From Paracoccaceae bacterium (GTDB lineage: Bacteria; Pseudomonadota; Alphaproteobacteria; Rhodobacterales; Rhodobacteraceae): a stretch of DNA of 61,078 nucleotides. Below the pieces are notes generated by a model. That model searched no databases. It was given only the letters and a program-made list of their open reading frames with translations, and was not told the origin of the DNA. The stretch is taken from assembly GCA_029248915.1 (NCBI GenBank), contig JAQWIK010000100.1, positions 1-61,078 on the forward strand, read 5' to 3'. Numbering within the stretch: the first letter of the stretch is position 1; every line of letters begins with the position of its first letter. Both the position numbers and the translations under genes were made by a program. Positions 17,127 through 26,620 of the stretch are shown in pieces.

Positions 17127-17507
17127 ATGGATATGATCGCACAAATAGAAGCAGAGCAAATTGCCTCGCTCAGCAAAAATATACCGGATTTTAAAGCTGG
17201 TGATACTGTTAAAGTAGGATACAAGGTCACTGAGGGCACTAGATCTCGGGTGCAAAATTATGAAGGCGTATGCATTGCCCGAAAAAATGGTAATGGTATA
17301 GCAGGTTCATTTACCGTTAGAAAAATATCATTTGGTGAAGGCGTGGAAAGGGTATTTCCTCTTTATTCAACTAATATTGAGAGTGTAACCGTCGTACGCC
17401 GTGGCCGGGTAAGGCGAGCGAAGTTATATTATCTTCGATCTCGTCGTGGAAAGTCTGCTCGTATTGCTGAAGATACTAACTACAAGCCAAAAACCACCAA
17501 AGAGTAA
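17127..17507 (+). CDS. rplS: 50S ribosomal protein L19
   Basis: L19 (126 aa), a large-subunit protein at the 30S-50S interface. Typical segments are [49 protein letters not shown] and [21 protein letters not shown] lies 6 bases before the ATG. The C-terminal tail is short and Lys/Thr-rich. rpmE follows after 9 bases, forming a small ribosomal unit ending at the terminator at 17769. Confidence 0.97.
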   Translation: MDMIAQIEAEQIASLSKNIPDFKAGDTVKVGYKVTEGTRSRVQNYEGVCIARKNGNGIAGSFTVRKISFGEGVERVFPLYSTNIESVTVVRRGRVRRAKLYYLRSRRGKSARIAEDTNYKPKTTKE

Positions 17508-17516
17508 GGACATAAA

Positions 17517-17738
17517 ATGAAAAAAGATATTCATCCTGATTACCATTTTATTAACGTGAAACTTACAGATGGATCAGTTATAAAAACGCGTTCGACTTGG
17601 GGTAGTGAAGGCGAAACCTTGTCTCTTGATATTGACCCAACTGCACACCCAGCGTGGACTGGCGGTGGCCAACGTTTACTCGATCAGGGTGGTCGAGTAT
17701 CTAAGTTTAAGAAAAAGTATGAAGGTTTGGGCTTCTAA
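17517..17738 (+). CDS. rpmE: 50S ribosomal protein L31 (zinc-free form)
   Basis: L31 of 73 aa starting [19 protein letters not shown]. The four zinc-binding cysteines of C+ L31 are absent, so this is the C- version normal for alphaproteobacteria. The segments [21 protein letters not shown] and [13 protein letters not shown] are diagnostic. It is cotranscribed with rplS. Confidence 0.96.
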   Translation: MKKDIHPDYHFINVKLTDGSVIKTRSTWGSEGETLSLDIDPTAHPAWTGGGQRLLDQGGRVSKFKKKYEGLGF

Positions 17739-17768
17739 TTTACTAGATAAAATAAAAAAAGTTAATAC

Positions 17769-17798
17769 AAGCCGCTCATTGAGCGGCTTTTTATTTTT
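17769..17798 (+). terminator. Rho-independent terminator after rpmE
   Basis: AAGCCGCTC (17769-17777), loop ATT, GAGCGGCTT (17781-17789), then a T-rich tract to 17798. It is a classic intrinsic terminator closing the rplS-rpmE unit. Confidence 0.92.
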
Positions 17799-17846
17799 GA
17801 ACTATTTTTAAAGTAAACTTAAAAGGAAACTAAAGGAGCTTAAACA

Positions 17847-18995
17847 ATTAACAACTCAAGCCCAGTAGCATCCAAATTATCTCCATGTATTTGGGTTCAC
17901 ACATCTCAGCCAGATCGTTTCCGCGCAGCTGAATTACTTTGTGTATACCTTAGAGAAAAGATCAAATTAGAATTTCTATTGACATATGGGCAAGAATTTA
18001 TTGAAACCCCCATTTCATCATATGATTTTAAAATTGCTGGAAAAATTTCTGATCAGCTTTCTTATCCTAATTTTTTCAAAAAATATGATCCAAAGGTAAT
18101 AATTTGCTTGGATGGGCCGTTACCCTACCTTCTAACTTCAAGAATAAAACAGAGAAAATACTTAAGTATTTTCGCCGATGCACGCTCTGAAAATTTACCA
18201 AGCAGAAAACTAAAGATAATTCAAAACTTTAAAAAAGGCGTGTTTAGTAATTTTGATTTTGTTTTTACAGAAAATGAAATGGGCGCACTCAAACTGTTTC
18301 AAAATTCCTTAGATCAGCAAAAAATTGAAGGAATGGGCCTGTTACAATCTTCGATTGCACCCCTGCCGTTTTCAGAAAATGATAGTATTTCAAATGATTT
18401 AAAGGGCAAGCAAATTTGGGCCGCCTTAAACATTCATGAACAAGAAATAGAATTTGTTCTTAAAGCTCATCGCCAAGTATTACGGGCAGCTTTTCAATAT
18501 TGTTTGACTATTTCATTATCCAACCCAAAACTTGAGAGTATTCTGAAAGAGCATTGTAGCAGGCTAGATTTGCGGCTAAGTCCTATTGAGGAAATCAAAA
18601 AAACCGGTGAAGCAACTCAAGTCTATTTTTCAAATCAACCTGAGGATAATATCAAATTCATGAGATTGTCACCCGTAGTGTTTTATGGAAACACAATAGC
18701 AAGTCCAGATGAGCAAGAAGATCCATTAATTGCTGCAAGCTTGTGTTGTGGAATTCTACATGGACCCAATACGGGTAAATACTCATTGGAGTATAAAGGC
18801 CTAAGAAGTGTTGGTGCTGCATTACAGATTCAAAACAGTAACGAATTAGCAGCTGAGTTAAACAAACTGTATTCAGTGGACAAAGCTGCAAATATGGGAA
18901 CCGCAGCACTTGATTTCATTTCTTCTGGTGCTGAAAATACCGATAAAATAGTAAAACTCGTTTTTGAATATCTAAAACAAAGAGAATTAATATGA
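17847..18995 (+). CDS. waaA: Kdo transferase WaaA-like glycosyltransferase, apparent ATT start
   Basis: Divergent member of the 3-deoxy-D-manno-octulosonate transferase family (382 aa), which adds Kdo to lipid A precursor. The C-terminal half has the GT30 pattern: VVFYGNTIASPDEQEDPLIA, then LHGPNTGKY and a GAALQIQNSNELAAEL end. The N-terminal half shows the family opening IWVHTSQPDRFRAAELL. It lacks an N-terminal membrane anchor and is shorter than the usual 420 or so residues. No ATG, GTG or TTG exists between the in-frame stop at 17841 and a TTG at 17979 that would cut off conserved sequence. An ATT at 17847, 8 bases after AGGAG (17834-17838), is the best start. It overlaps lpxK by 4 bases. 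Confidence 0.7.
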   Translation: MNNSSPVASKLSPCIWVHTSQPDRFRAAELLCVYLREKIKLEFLLTYGQEFIETPISSYDFKIAGKISDQLSYPNFFKKYDPKVIICLDGPLPYLLTSRIKQRKYLSIFADARSENLPSRKLKIIQNFKKGVFSNFDFVFTENEMGALKLFQNSLDQQKIEGMGLLQSSIAPLPFSENDSISNDLKGKQIWAALNIHEQEIEFVLKAHRQVLRAAFQYCLTISLSNPKLESILKEHCSRLDLRLSPIEEIKKTGEATQVYFSNQPEDNIKFMRLSPVVFYGNTIASPDEQEDPLIAASLCCGILHGPNTGKYSLEYKGLRSVGAALQIQNSNELAAELNKLYSVDKAANMGTAALDFISSGAENTDKIVKLVFEYLKQRELI

Positions 18996-19951
18996 AAGCG
19001 CCACAATTTTGGTATGAGCCTTATTCTTGGAAAGCAACATTTTTGCTTCCATTTGGATACCTTTATAGCCTTTTGACTTTACTACGCAGAAATTTTGGTA
19101 AACCTGAAAAATATAGCTGCTTCACTATATGCATTGGTAATTTAAATGTAGGTGGTACAGGCAAAACACCCATAACAATAGCCTTAGCGCATCACTTCTT
19201 AGAAAAAGGACTAAAAGTCCACATCGTTTCACGTGGGTATAAAGGTAAATTCCAAGGAACTTTCTTAGTAAATCCTAGAAAGCACAAATCCGAAGAAGTG
19301 GGTGATGAACCACTTCTAATGTCCGAATTCACTTCTGTATGGGTTTCGAATAAAAGAAGAAATGGAATAGCTGCCGCTGAAAAAGCAGGCGCTCAAGTAG
19401 TTTTATTGGATGATGGATTTCAGGATCCCAGTTTTTATAAAGATATTTCAATTTTAGTAGTTGATGGAAAGAACGGCTTTGGAAATAAAAAATGCATGCC
19501 CGCAGGACCACTTCGAGAAAATATTTCCCAAGGTTTCGAAAGGGCTGACGCGGTAATTATTGTAGGAAAAAGTTTATATGAATTTGATGCGTTTCCAAAG
19601 CACTTAAAAATTATTTACTCAAAAATAAAGCCAATAGAGACCGGCATGAATTGGAAAGAAGGACAATACTTAGCTTTCGCTGGGATAGCCGACCCTAACA
19701 AATTTTTTGCAACCCTTCGATCACTAGGCGCTAACTTAATAGATTGTGTGCCATTAAGTGATCATCAAAAGTTGACTAAATCGATTTTAAAACGATTAGA
19801 AAGTAAAGCAAAAAGAGCTCATGCACAGTTAGTGACGACAGAGAAGGATGCAGTACGGCTACCAAGTTCCTTTCGCAAGAAAGTACTTTCACTACCCATA
19901 AGGATTGAGTTTGATGATGAAAATGAGCTTGAAAAGCTCTTCAACGTTTAA
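18992..19951 (+). CDS. lpxK: Tetraacyldisaccharide 4'-kinase LpxK
   Basis: Membrane-associated P-loop kinase (319 aa) that phosphorylates the 4' position of the lipid A disaccharide. It starts with the usual PQFWYEPYSWKATFLLPFG and a hydrophobic helix, then the P-loop NLNVGGTGKTP, followed by SRGYKG, GDEPLLM and the DDGFQDPS motif holding the catalytic aspartates. It is translationally coupled to the waaA-like gene upstream (ATGA overlap). Confidence 0.96.
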   Translation: MKAPQFWYEPYSWKATFLLPFGYLYSLLTLLRRNFGKPEKYSCFTICIGNLNVGGTGKTPITIALAHHFLEKGLKVHIVSRGYKGKFQGTFLVNPRKHKSEEVGDEPLLMSEFTSVWVSNKRRNGIAAAEKAGAQVVLLDDGFQDPSFYKDISILVVDGKNGFGNKKCMPAGPLRENISQGFERADAVIIVGKSLYEFDAFPKHLKIIYSKIKPIETGMNWKEGQYLAFAGIADPNKFFATLRSLGANLIDCVPLSDHQKLTKSILKRLESKAKRAHAQLVTTEKDAVRLPSSFRKKVLSLPIRIEFDDENELEKLFNV

Positions 19952-19953
19952 TC

Positions 19954-19973
19954 AGTGGGTTTTAAAACTCACT
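19954..19973. terminator. Inverted repeat between convergent lpxK and CoA transferase genes
   Basis: AGTGGGTTTT and AAAACTCACT form a 20-base near-perfect palindrome (one G-T wobble) starting 3 bases after the lpxK stop and reaching into the end of the convergent gene. No T-run follows on either strand, so termination is only possible. Confidence 0.3.
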
Positions 19974-21083
19974 ATCATCCTGACCTAACTTGGGAGATGG
20001 TACTCGCATATTAAGCTTGGCATCGGAAAATTTAAACGGTGAAGCTACTCCCTGAACACCTTCAAAATTCAGCATCATCTCACGAAAAATGACTTGCGGG
20101 TCTTTGAAAACTTCTTCCATTGTATTTATCGGGCCCGCTGGAACATTATTATCTTCACAAAGTTTTAAAAGGTCGTCTTTTGAGAAAAGTTTTATAGCGT
20201 CAGATAATATCACAGTAAGTTGGTCACGGTTCAAGACCCTTTGTTTATTGATCAAAAAAAGAGGATCGTTGCTTAAAGCTTCTAGTTTTAATATATTACA
20301 TAATCTAGAAAACTGGCCATCATTTCCAACTGCAATTATTAAATGACCATTTGCACACTCAAATACTTGGTAAGGACAAAGATTAGGGTGGATATTACCA
20401 ACCCTATCCGGTGAAATACCAGTACTCATAAAATTCATAGCTTGATTTACCATTACAGAAACTGCGCAGTCGAGCAGAGCCATATCAATGTGTTGGCCTC
20501 GTCCTGTATCATTTCGCATATGTATCGCTGATAGTATTGCTGTGGTTGCATATAAACCAGTGAATAAATCTGTAACGGCCACACCCGCTCTCTGGGGCAT
20601 TTCTCCAGACTCACCAGTTATCGACATAAAACCACTCATTCCTTGAATAATGTAGTCATATCCTGCTCTGTGTGAATATGGACCAGTTTGACCGAAGCCG
20701 GTTATTGAACAATAAATTAATGCGGGGTTAATCGATTTAACACTTTCATAGTCGAACCCATATTTTTTCAAACCACCTACTTTAAAATTCTCAATCAGGA
20801 TATCACAGGACTGAATCAATTCTTTGAGACGCAATTGATCACTAGTCTTTGACAAATCGATAGTTATACTTGCTTTTCCACGATTACACGAATGAAAATA
20901 CGCAGCAGAACTTTCCCCATCTATATCTATAAAAGGTGGGCCCCAACCTCTGGTATCATCACCATTTGGAGCTTCAACCTTAATAACTTCTGCGCCTAAA
21001 TCAGAAAGGGTTTGCCCTGCAAAAGGCCCCGCCAAAATACGAGCCAGCTCTACAACACGTAGACCTTCCAAGGGTGCTTTCAT
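19962..21083 (-). CDS. CaiB/BaiF-type (class III) CoA transferase
   Basis: CoA transferase of 373 aa. The N-terminal motif LEGLRVVELARILAGPFAGQ and the LGAEVIKVEAP segment are typical of family III. The catalytic aspartate is most likely Asp172 in GVAVTDLFTG, aligning with Asp169 of formyl-CoA transferase. GRGQHIDMALLD follows. The donor and acceptor acids cannot be told from sequence; succinyl-CoA:dicarboxylate and formyl-CoA-type members are possible. It overlaps the dsbA-like gene by 4 bases. Confidence 0.88.
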   Translation of the reverse strand: MKAPLEGLRVVELARILAGPFAGQTLSDLGAEVIKVEAPNGDDTRGWGPPFIDIDGESSAAYFHSCNRGKASITIDLSKTSDQLRLKELIQSCDILIENFKVGGLKKYGFDYESVKSINPALIYCSITGFGQTGPYSHRAGYDYIIQGMSGFMSITGESGEMPQRAGVAVTDLFTGLYATTAILSAIHMRNDTGRGQHIDMALLDCAVSVMVNQAMNFMSTGISPDRVGNIHPNLCPYQVFECANGHLIIAVGNDGQFSRLCNILKLEALSNDPLFLINKQRVLNRDQLTVILSDAIKLFSKDDLLKLCEDNNVPAGPINTMEEVFKDPQVIFREMMLNFEGVQGVASPFKFSDAKLNMRVPSPKLGQDDSEF

Positions 21084-21742
21084 GATTTTCCTAAAATCTC
21101 ATCAAGTTTTTCAGTTAACTTTTCATAACTTTGATTAGAATGCTTTTCACCATTTATAATCAGGGTTGGCGTAGATTTAATTTCATCTCTTTTTGCATTT
21201 TCACTATACCATTCCACCAAAGATCGTAATTTTACACCGTCCTGAAGACAAGCATTTAGCTGAGTTTCATCAAGCCCCGCCAAGAGGCCAATCTTTCTAA
21301 GCTGAGTAACGATTGCTACATCACTTTCAGCACGCGCCCAATCAGATTGTTTTCTGTAGATTTGATCAGTCATTCCAAAAAATCTATCCGGACCCGCACA
21401 CCTAGCGATCATTGATGCCCACATTCCGTATTTATCGAAATAAACTTCTCGGTAAACAAACTTAACAAGCCCCTTATCAATATAATTAATTTTTAGTTTA
21501 GGATAAACATCGGCGTGAAAGGTAGCGCAATGAGGACAAGTATAAGACGCATATTCAATTATCTCAATTGGGGCATACTCATCACCCTGAATCATTTCTG
21601 CTATAGGCTTAATACCTTCGGAAGCCTCTTCAGCATTTACAGAGTAAGGTAGATCAAATTTACTTCTATGCTCTCTTTCAGAACCAAATTGTAAGAAGTA
21701 AACGGACCCAAAAAAAATTAATAATAATGACAATTTTCGCAT
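21080..21742 (-). CDS. DsbA-like thioredoxin-fold protein, exported
   Basis: Thiol oxidoreductase of 220 aa with an N-terminal hydrophobic segment (residues 4-18) acting as a signal peptide or anchor and a thioredoxin fold with active site Cys69-Pro-His-Cys72. The cis-proline loop is KSTPTLIING. The CPHC site and inserted helical domain match the DsbA/BdbD type that oxidises cysteines or isomerises disulfides in the periplasm. It follows dciA and is coupled to the CoA transferase gene. Confidence 0.9.
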   Translation of the reverse strand: MRKLSLLLIFFGSVYFLQFGSEREHRSKFDLPYSVNAEEASEGIKPIAEMIQGDEYAPIEIIEYASYTCPHCATFHADVYPKLKINYIDKGLVKFVYREVYFDKYGMWASMIARCAGPDRFFGMTDQIYRKQSDWARAESDVAIVTQLRKIGLLAGLDETQLNACLQDGVKLRSLVEWYSENAKRDEIKSTPTLIINGEKHSNQSYEKLTEKLDEILGKS

Positions 21743-21747
21743 AATGT

Positions 21748-22254
21748 TTACCTTTCAGAAGAGGAGCTATTTCTTAGCTTTGTAAATACATTTATCGCCA
21801 GTTCTTCAAGTCCTTGTCTGAGATTTTTATCATCAATTTCATTTACGGCTTTCTCGAGGTCGGGAGAAATTTCCCCACTAATTTTATTTTCTTTAGACAT
21901 AATATTCTTAGAATCTTCATTTTTGCCAATCAATGCAATAGGTGACGACTGGGTTATTTTTATTTTATGAACCGCATTATAGCCATACACAGCATTAATT
22001 TTATTTCTTATAAATTCTTTTTGCATCTCGAGAATAGGCCCATTCGATCCTGATGTAAGAATTGTAAGTGTAGCACCTAAACCATCAGTTCGGTAACTCA
22101 CTTTAGTAGGAATAGATACAGATGAAATATCTTCTCCGACAATCTCACCCCAGTGCGTCAAAACGCGAGATTGCGCAAAACCTCGTGACTCACTAGCTCG
22201 TTGGATATTTCTCTTCAACAACACCGATGCTTTTTTGAATCCATTTTTCCGCAT
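21748..22254 (-). CDS. dciA: DUF721 family protein (DciA-type)
   Basis: Protein of 168 aa with the DUF721 core: ASESRGFAQSRVLTHWGEIVGEDI and the segment GLGATLTILTSGSNGPILEMQ. Bacterial DciA binds the replicative helicase DnaB and assists its loading. The C-terminal 50 residues are acidic and probably disordered. The ATG at 22254 gives the family-like start MRKNGFKK; a GTG at 22272 would add six residues, and neither has a clear ribosome-binding site. It is divergent from mutY, the usual Rhodobacterales order. Confidence 0.82.
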   Translation of the reverse strand: MRKNGFKKASVLLKRNIQRASESRGFAQSRVLTHWGEIVGEDISSVSIPTKVSYRTDGLGATLTILTSGSNGPILEMQKEFIRNKINAVYGYNAVHKIKITQSSPIALIGKNEDSKNIMSKENKISGEISPDLEKAVNEIDDKNLRQGLEELAINVFTKLRNSSSSER

Positions 22255-22328
22255 TTCTATACTATTATACACCTCTATTTAACGACCCACTGTTTTAAGG
22301 TACACGCCTATGATCAACGGATTACCCA

Positions 22329-23384
22329 ATGCAGATTAGCATAGAAAATAAACCAGATCCAAACAAGTTATTGGACTGGTACGATTGTAATGCTAGAGAG
22401 ATGCCTTGGCGCATTGCACCTAAAAATAGACTAGCTGGCACACAACCAAATCCTTACCACGTTTGGTTATCTGAAATTATGCTTCAGCAAACAACAGTAG
22501 CATCGGTTAAGCCCTACTTCACAAAATTTACTAAAAAATGGCCGACAATATTTGACTTAGCAAATGCAAAAGATGACGAAGTTATGGGAGCTTGGGCAGG
22601 ATTGGGTTATTATGCAAGAGCTCGAAATTTATTAAAGTGCGCAAGACTGATTGCTAAAAATAAAAGTGGTAAATTTCCTGAAGAAATGGAAGCGTTATTG
22701 AAGCTACCTGGCATTGGCCCCTATACTGCATCTGCAATTTCTTCAATCGCCTATGACAACCCAGAAACAGTAGTAGATGGTAATGTTGAACGGGTTATTT
22801 CAAGAATTTTTAATGTTCATACAGAACTACCAAAAGCCAAAAAAGAACTATCTGTTTTAGCAAAGCAACTCACACCAAAACTTAGGTCTGGGGATTATGC
22901 CCAAGCAATAATGGATTTAGGGGCAACTATTTGCAAACCCAAAATACCAAATTGTGATATTTGCCCTTGGGTAAATCATTGTATTTCCAAAAGGGCTGGA
23001 ACCTCCGTTTATTTACCCCGGAAAATAAAAAAAGCAAAAAAGCCAATACGTTATGGTATCGCCTATTTTGTTGAAAGGGTTGATGGGGCAATACTCACTG
23101 AAATAAGGCCGCCAAATGGTCTTTTGGGGGGAATGCTCAGCCTTCCGTGTTCCTTATGGGGAGATACTTTTCAAGATGACCCACCAATGGAAGGGAATTG
23201 GAAAATAAAAAATAATGTTGTAAAACATACGTTTACACATTTCAACTTAAATTTAAAAGTTATGCATATTACTGCGAATTTAGAGCAGGCTCCTAAAAGG
23301 GGAGAATTCTTAAAACCAGATGATTTTGATCCAAACAATCTGCCAACAGTTATGAAAAAAGTTTGGCAATCAATTAAATATTGA
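22329..23384 (+). CDS. mutY: Adenine DNA glycosylase MutY
   Basis: Removes adenine mispaired with 8-oxoguanine (351 aa). Visible features are MPWRIAP and SEIMLQQTTVASV near the N-terminus, the helix-hairpin-helix LPGIGPYTASAI, the catalytic aspartate segment VVDGNVERVISR and the iron-sulfur ligands CKPKIPNCDICPWVNHC. A Nudix-like C-terminal domain follows, with NNVVKHTFTHFNL as the substrate-recognition FSH-like loop. Confidence 0.97.
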   Translation: MQISIENKPDPNKLLDWYDCNAREMPWRIAPKNRLAGTQPNPYHVWLSEIMLQQTTVASVKPYFTKFTKKWPTIFDLANAKDDEVMGAWAGLGYYARARNLLKCARLIAKNKSGKFPEEMEALLKLPGIGPYTASAISSIAYDNPETVVDGNVERVISRIFNVHTELPKAKKELSVLAKQLTPKLRSGDYAQAIMDLGATICKPKIPNCDICPWVNHCISKRAGTSVYLPRKIKKAKKPIRYGIAYFVERVDGAILTEIRPPNGLLGGMLSLPCSLWGDTFQDDPPMEGNWKIKNNVVKHTFTHFNLNLKVMHITANLEQAPKRGEFLKPDDFDPNNLPTVMKKVWQSIKY

Positions 23385-23506
23385 AATCAATTATTTTGAA
23401 GCGATATTATAAAGATAAATATACTCAACCAAGTCAACAAAAACAGGAAAAATAATAATAACCAGAATTGGATTTTTTCCTTTCAAAAAATTAAATAGTT
23501 TAAGTG

Positions 23507-24601
23507 ATGTCCGAGAAAAATATTTTATTATCTTTTAAATCTACAGCACCATTTTGGTCTTCTATTGTATTTGCTATATCGCTATGGGTTTCTTTTATAA
23601 TACAAGGTTGGGCAATTCTAATTCTTCCGACAATGACATTGGTAATTTTACCATTAATCGACCAATATGTAGGATTACGGATTGAAAATTTAGACCCGAC
23701 TTTGGAAAAGCCTCAACTATTTTGGTATCAGTTAATAACTTTGATCTGGGCTCCAATCCAATTTTTCACTTTATTTGGAATTTTAGCACTCACAATTACT
23801 ACTGATATGATCTTAGTGGAAAAAATTGGTCTATTTTGCGCTATGGGCGTTTTAACAGGAACAATAGGAATTAACTATGCTCATGAACTGATGCATAAAT
23901 CTAGTAAGTTAGAGCGATGGTTAGCAGATGTACTGCTTGCGATGGTGCTTTACTCACATTTCCGTTCGGAACATTTATTGGTTCATCATATCCATGTGGG
24001 AACGCCAAAAGACCCAGTAACAGCCAAATATAATGAGAGCTTTTATAAATTCTTCATGCGGGTTCTAATTCAATGCCCAATTTCATCATTCAAATCAGAA
24101 ACTGGAAAACTTGAGCGTAAGGGCCTGCCATCAGGTGACTTTTCTAATCCATTTTATATCTACTTCGCCTTACAGTTTTCTATGATAGTTTTATCACTTC
24201 TAATTGGTGGTTTTTTCGGATTATTTTTATTCGTACTTCAATCACTCATTGCAATATTACTATTAGAGCTGGTAAATTATATAGAGCATTACGGTTTGTC
24301 GCGTAAAAGTTTAAAAAATGGTAAGTATGAGTTTGTGCAACCTCACCATTCTTGGAACTCTACTTACAAGGTGTCAAATTGGGTGCTGATTAACCTCCAA
24401 AGACATTCTGATCATCATTTCAAACCGACTAGGAGTTTTCCATTACTCCAAAACCTTGGGGCAACAAAAGCTCCACAACTTCCACATAGCTATCCCGCGA
24501 TGGGAATTTTAGCTCTGTTTCCACGTACTTGGATGTCAGTCATGAACCCAAGGGTTAATCGTTGGCGAGCAATGTTTTATCCAGAAATAACTAAGTGGTA
24601 A
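23507..24601 (+). CDS. AlkB-like alkane/fatty acid monooxygenase
   Basis: Integral membrane non-heme diiron oxygenase (364 aa). The histidine boxes are all present: HELMH (126-130), EHLLVHH (155-161) and QRHSDHH (298-304). The NYIEHYG signature (257-263) separates AlkB-type hydroxylases from fatty acid desaturases. About six membrane helices surround them. Family members hydroxylate the terminal carbon of alkanes or related chains; the substrate here is unknown and no rubredoxin is nearby. The ATG at 23507 is preferred over the adjacent GTG at 23504. It has its own promoter region after mutY (122-base gap, AT-rich). Confidence 0.85.
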   Translation: MSEKNILLSFKSTAPFWSSIVFAISLWVSFIIQGWAILILPTMTLVILPLIDQYVGLRIENLDPTLEKPQLFWYQLITLIWAPIQFFTLFGILALTITTDMILVEKIGLFCAMGVLTGTIGINYAHELMHKSSKLERWLADVLLAMVLYSHFRSEHLLVHHIHVGTPKDPVTAKYNESFYKFFMRVLIQCPISSFKSETGKLERKGLPSGDFSNPFYIYFALQFSMIVLSLLIGGFFGLFLFVLQSLIAILLLELVNYIEHYGLSRKSLKNGKYEFVQPHHSWNSTYKVSNWVLINLQRHSDHHFKPTRSFPLLQNLGATKAPQLPHSYPAMGILALFPRTWMSVMNPRVNRWRAMFYPEITKW

Positions 24602-24615
24602 CAATAAGTTCAAAT

Positions 24616-24640
24616 AAAAAAAATCCGCCCAATGGGCGGA
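24616..24640 (-). terminator. Intrinsic terminator for ccrM (bidirectional hairpin)
   Basis: TCCGCCC (24624-24630), loop AAT, GGGCGGA (24634-24640). On the minus strand the hairpin is followed by eight T (24616-24623), a strong terminator for ccrM. On the plus strand only CTTTAAT follows, so it may also weakly end the AlkB-like transcript. Confidence 0.88.
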
Positions 24641-24678
24641 CTTTAATAGGGTGCGGTCTCAAACCACAGGCTTTTTAC

Positions 24679-25857
<1,179 letters not shown>

Positions 25858-25883
25858 TCAATTTATTTTTTTAATTCAATTAC

Positions 25884-26507
25884 TTAAAAATTTTCTTGAT
25901 ACAAGATATTGTATACTGGCTTGAAAGAATGCCTATGATATGGGGTGATGCCTATATTTAGAATTGCTGATTTATGAAATTTAGTGGGATATCCTGCATT
26001 TTGAGACCAATCATAACCCGGAAATTCTTTATCCAAGCGCGACATAATGCGGTCACGTGTTATTTTTGCAACAATAGAAGCAGCAGCGATCGAGGACGAC
26101 TTACTATCCCCCTTAATAATAGCTTCAGATCTATTTTCTAGACCTTCCGGACTTTTGTTTCCATCTATTAGCACAAAATCTGGCTTAATTCTTAGCCCTT
26201 CGACAGCCCTTTTCATTGATAACAAGCTAGCTTGTAAAATGTTAATTTTATCTATTTCTTCTACAGAAGAATGGGCCACGCAAAATATACATGTGTCTTG
26301 AATTGCATGAAAAAGTTTTTCTCTTTTTCTCAAACTCAATTTCTTAGAGTCATTTAATCCAATTGGAATATTTTGTGGATCTAATATTACCGCAGCAGCG
26401 GTTACAGGTCCAGCTATGCATCCTCTTCCTACTTCATCAACGCCAGCTATCACTTTATAGCCTTTTTTTATCAATCCAGTCTCAAAATCAAAATTGGGCA
26501 ATGACAT
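25884..26507 (-). CDS. rnhB: Ribonuclease HII
   Basis: Endonuclease cutting RNA in RNA-DNA hybrids and misincorporated ribonucleotides (207 aa). The catalytic acidic residues are in VIAGVDEVGRGCIAGPV (Asp and Glu), with the further aspartate in FVLIDGNK and the DSKKLS motif. It lies upstream of ccrM on the same strand, the common Rhodobacterales arrangement. AAGG precedes the ATG by about 10 bases. Confidence 0.97.
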   Translation of the reverse strand: MSLPNFDFETGLIKKGYKVIAGVDEVGRGCIAGPVTAAAVILDPQNIPIGLNDSKKLSLRKREKLFHAIQDTCIFCVAHSSVEEIDKINILQASLLSMKRAVEGLRIKPDFVLIDGNKSPEGLENRSEAIIKGDSKSSSIAAASIVAKITRDRIMSRLDKEFPGYDWSQNAGYPTKFHKSAILNIGITPYHRHSFKPVYNILYQENF

Positions 26508-26521
26508 AAATCAGCCTTATC

Positions 26522-26548
26522 AAAAAACCTCGCTAGAGGTTTTTTTTT
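26522..26548. terminator. Bidirectional terminator-like hairpin between rnhB and lacI-type gene
   Basis: AAAAAACCTC (26522-26531), loop GCTA, GAGGTTTTTT (26536-26545) followed by T to 26548. Both strands have the T-run of an intrinsic terminator. The hairpin lies only 15 bases before the rnhB start codon. Confidence 0.6.
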
Positions 26549-26620
26549 AACATAGGTAAACTGTAACTTGTAATTTATTTATTCTTTCCTCAAAATTAGA
26601 GTTAAAAAGGGGTCTATAAT

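Noticed and set aside
25874-25890. CtrA-type site upstream of ccrM
   Set aside because: TTAA pairs are present but separated by 9 rather than 7 bases, and part of the site lies in the end of rnhB; AT-rich sequence gives this by chance.
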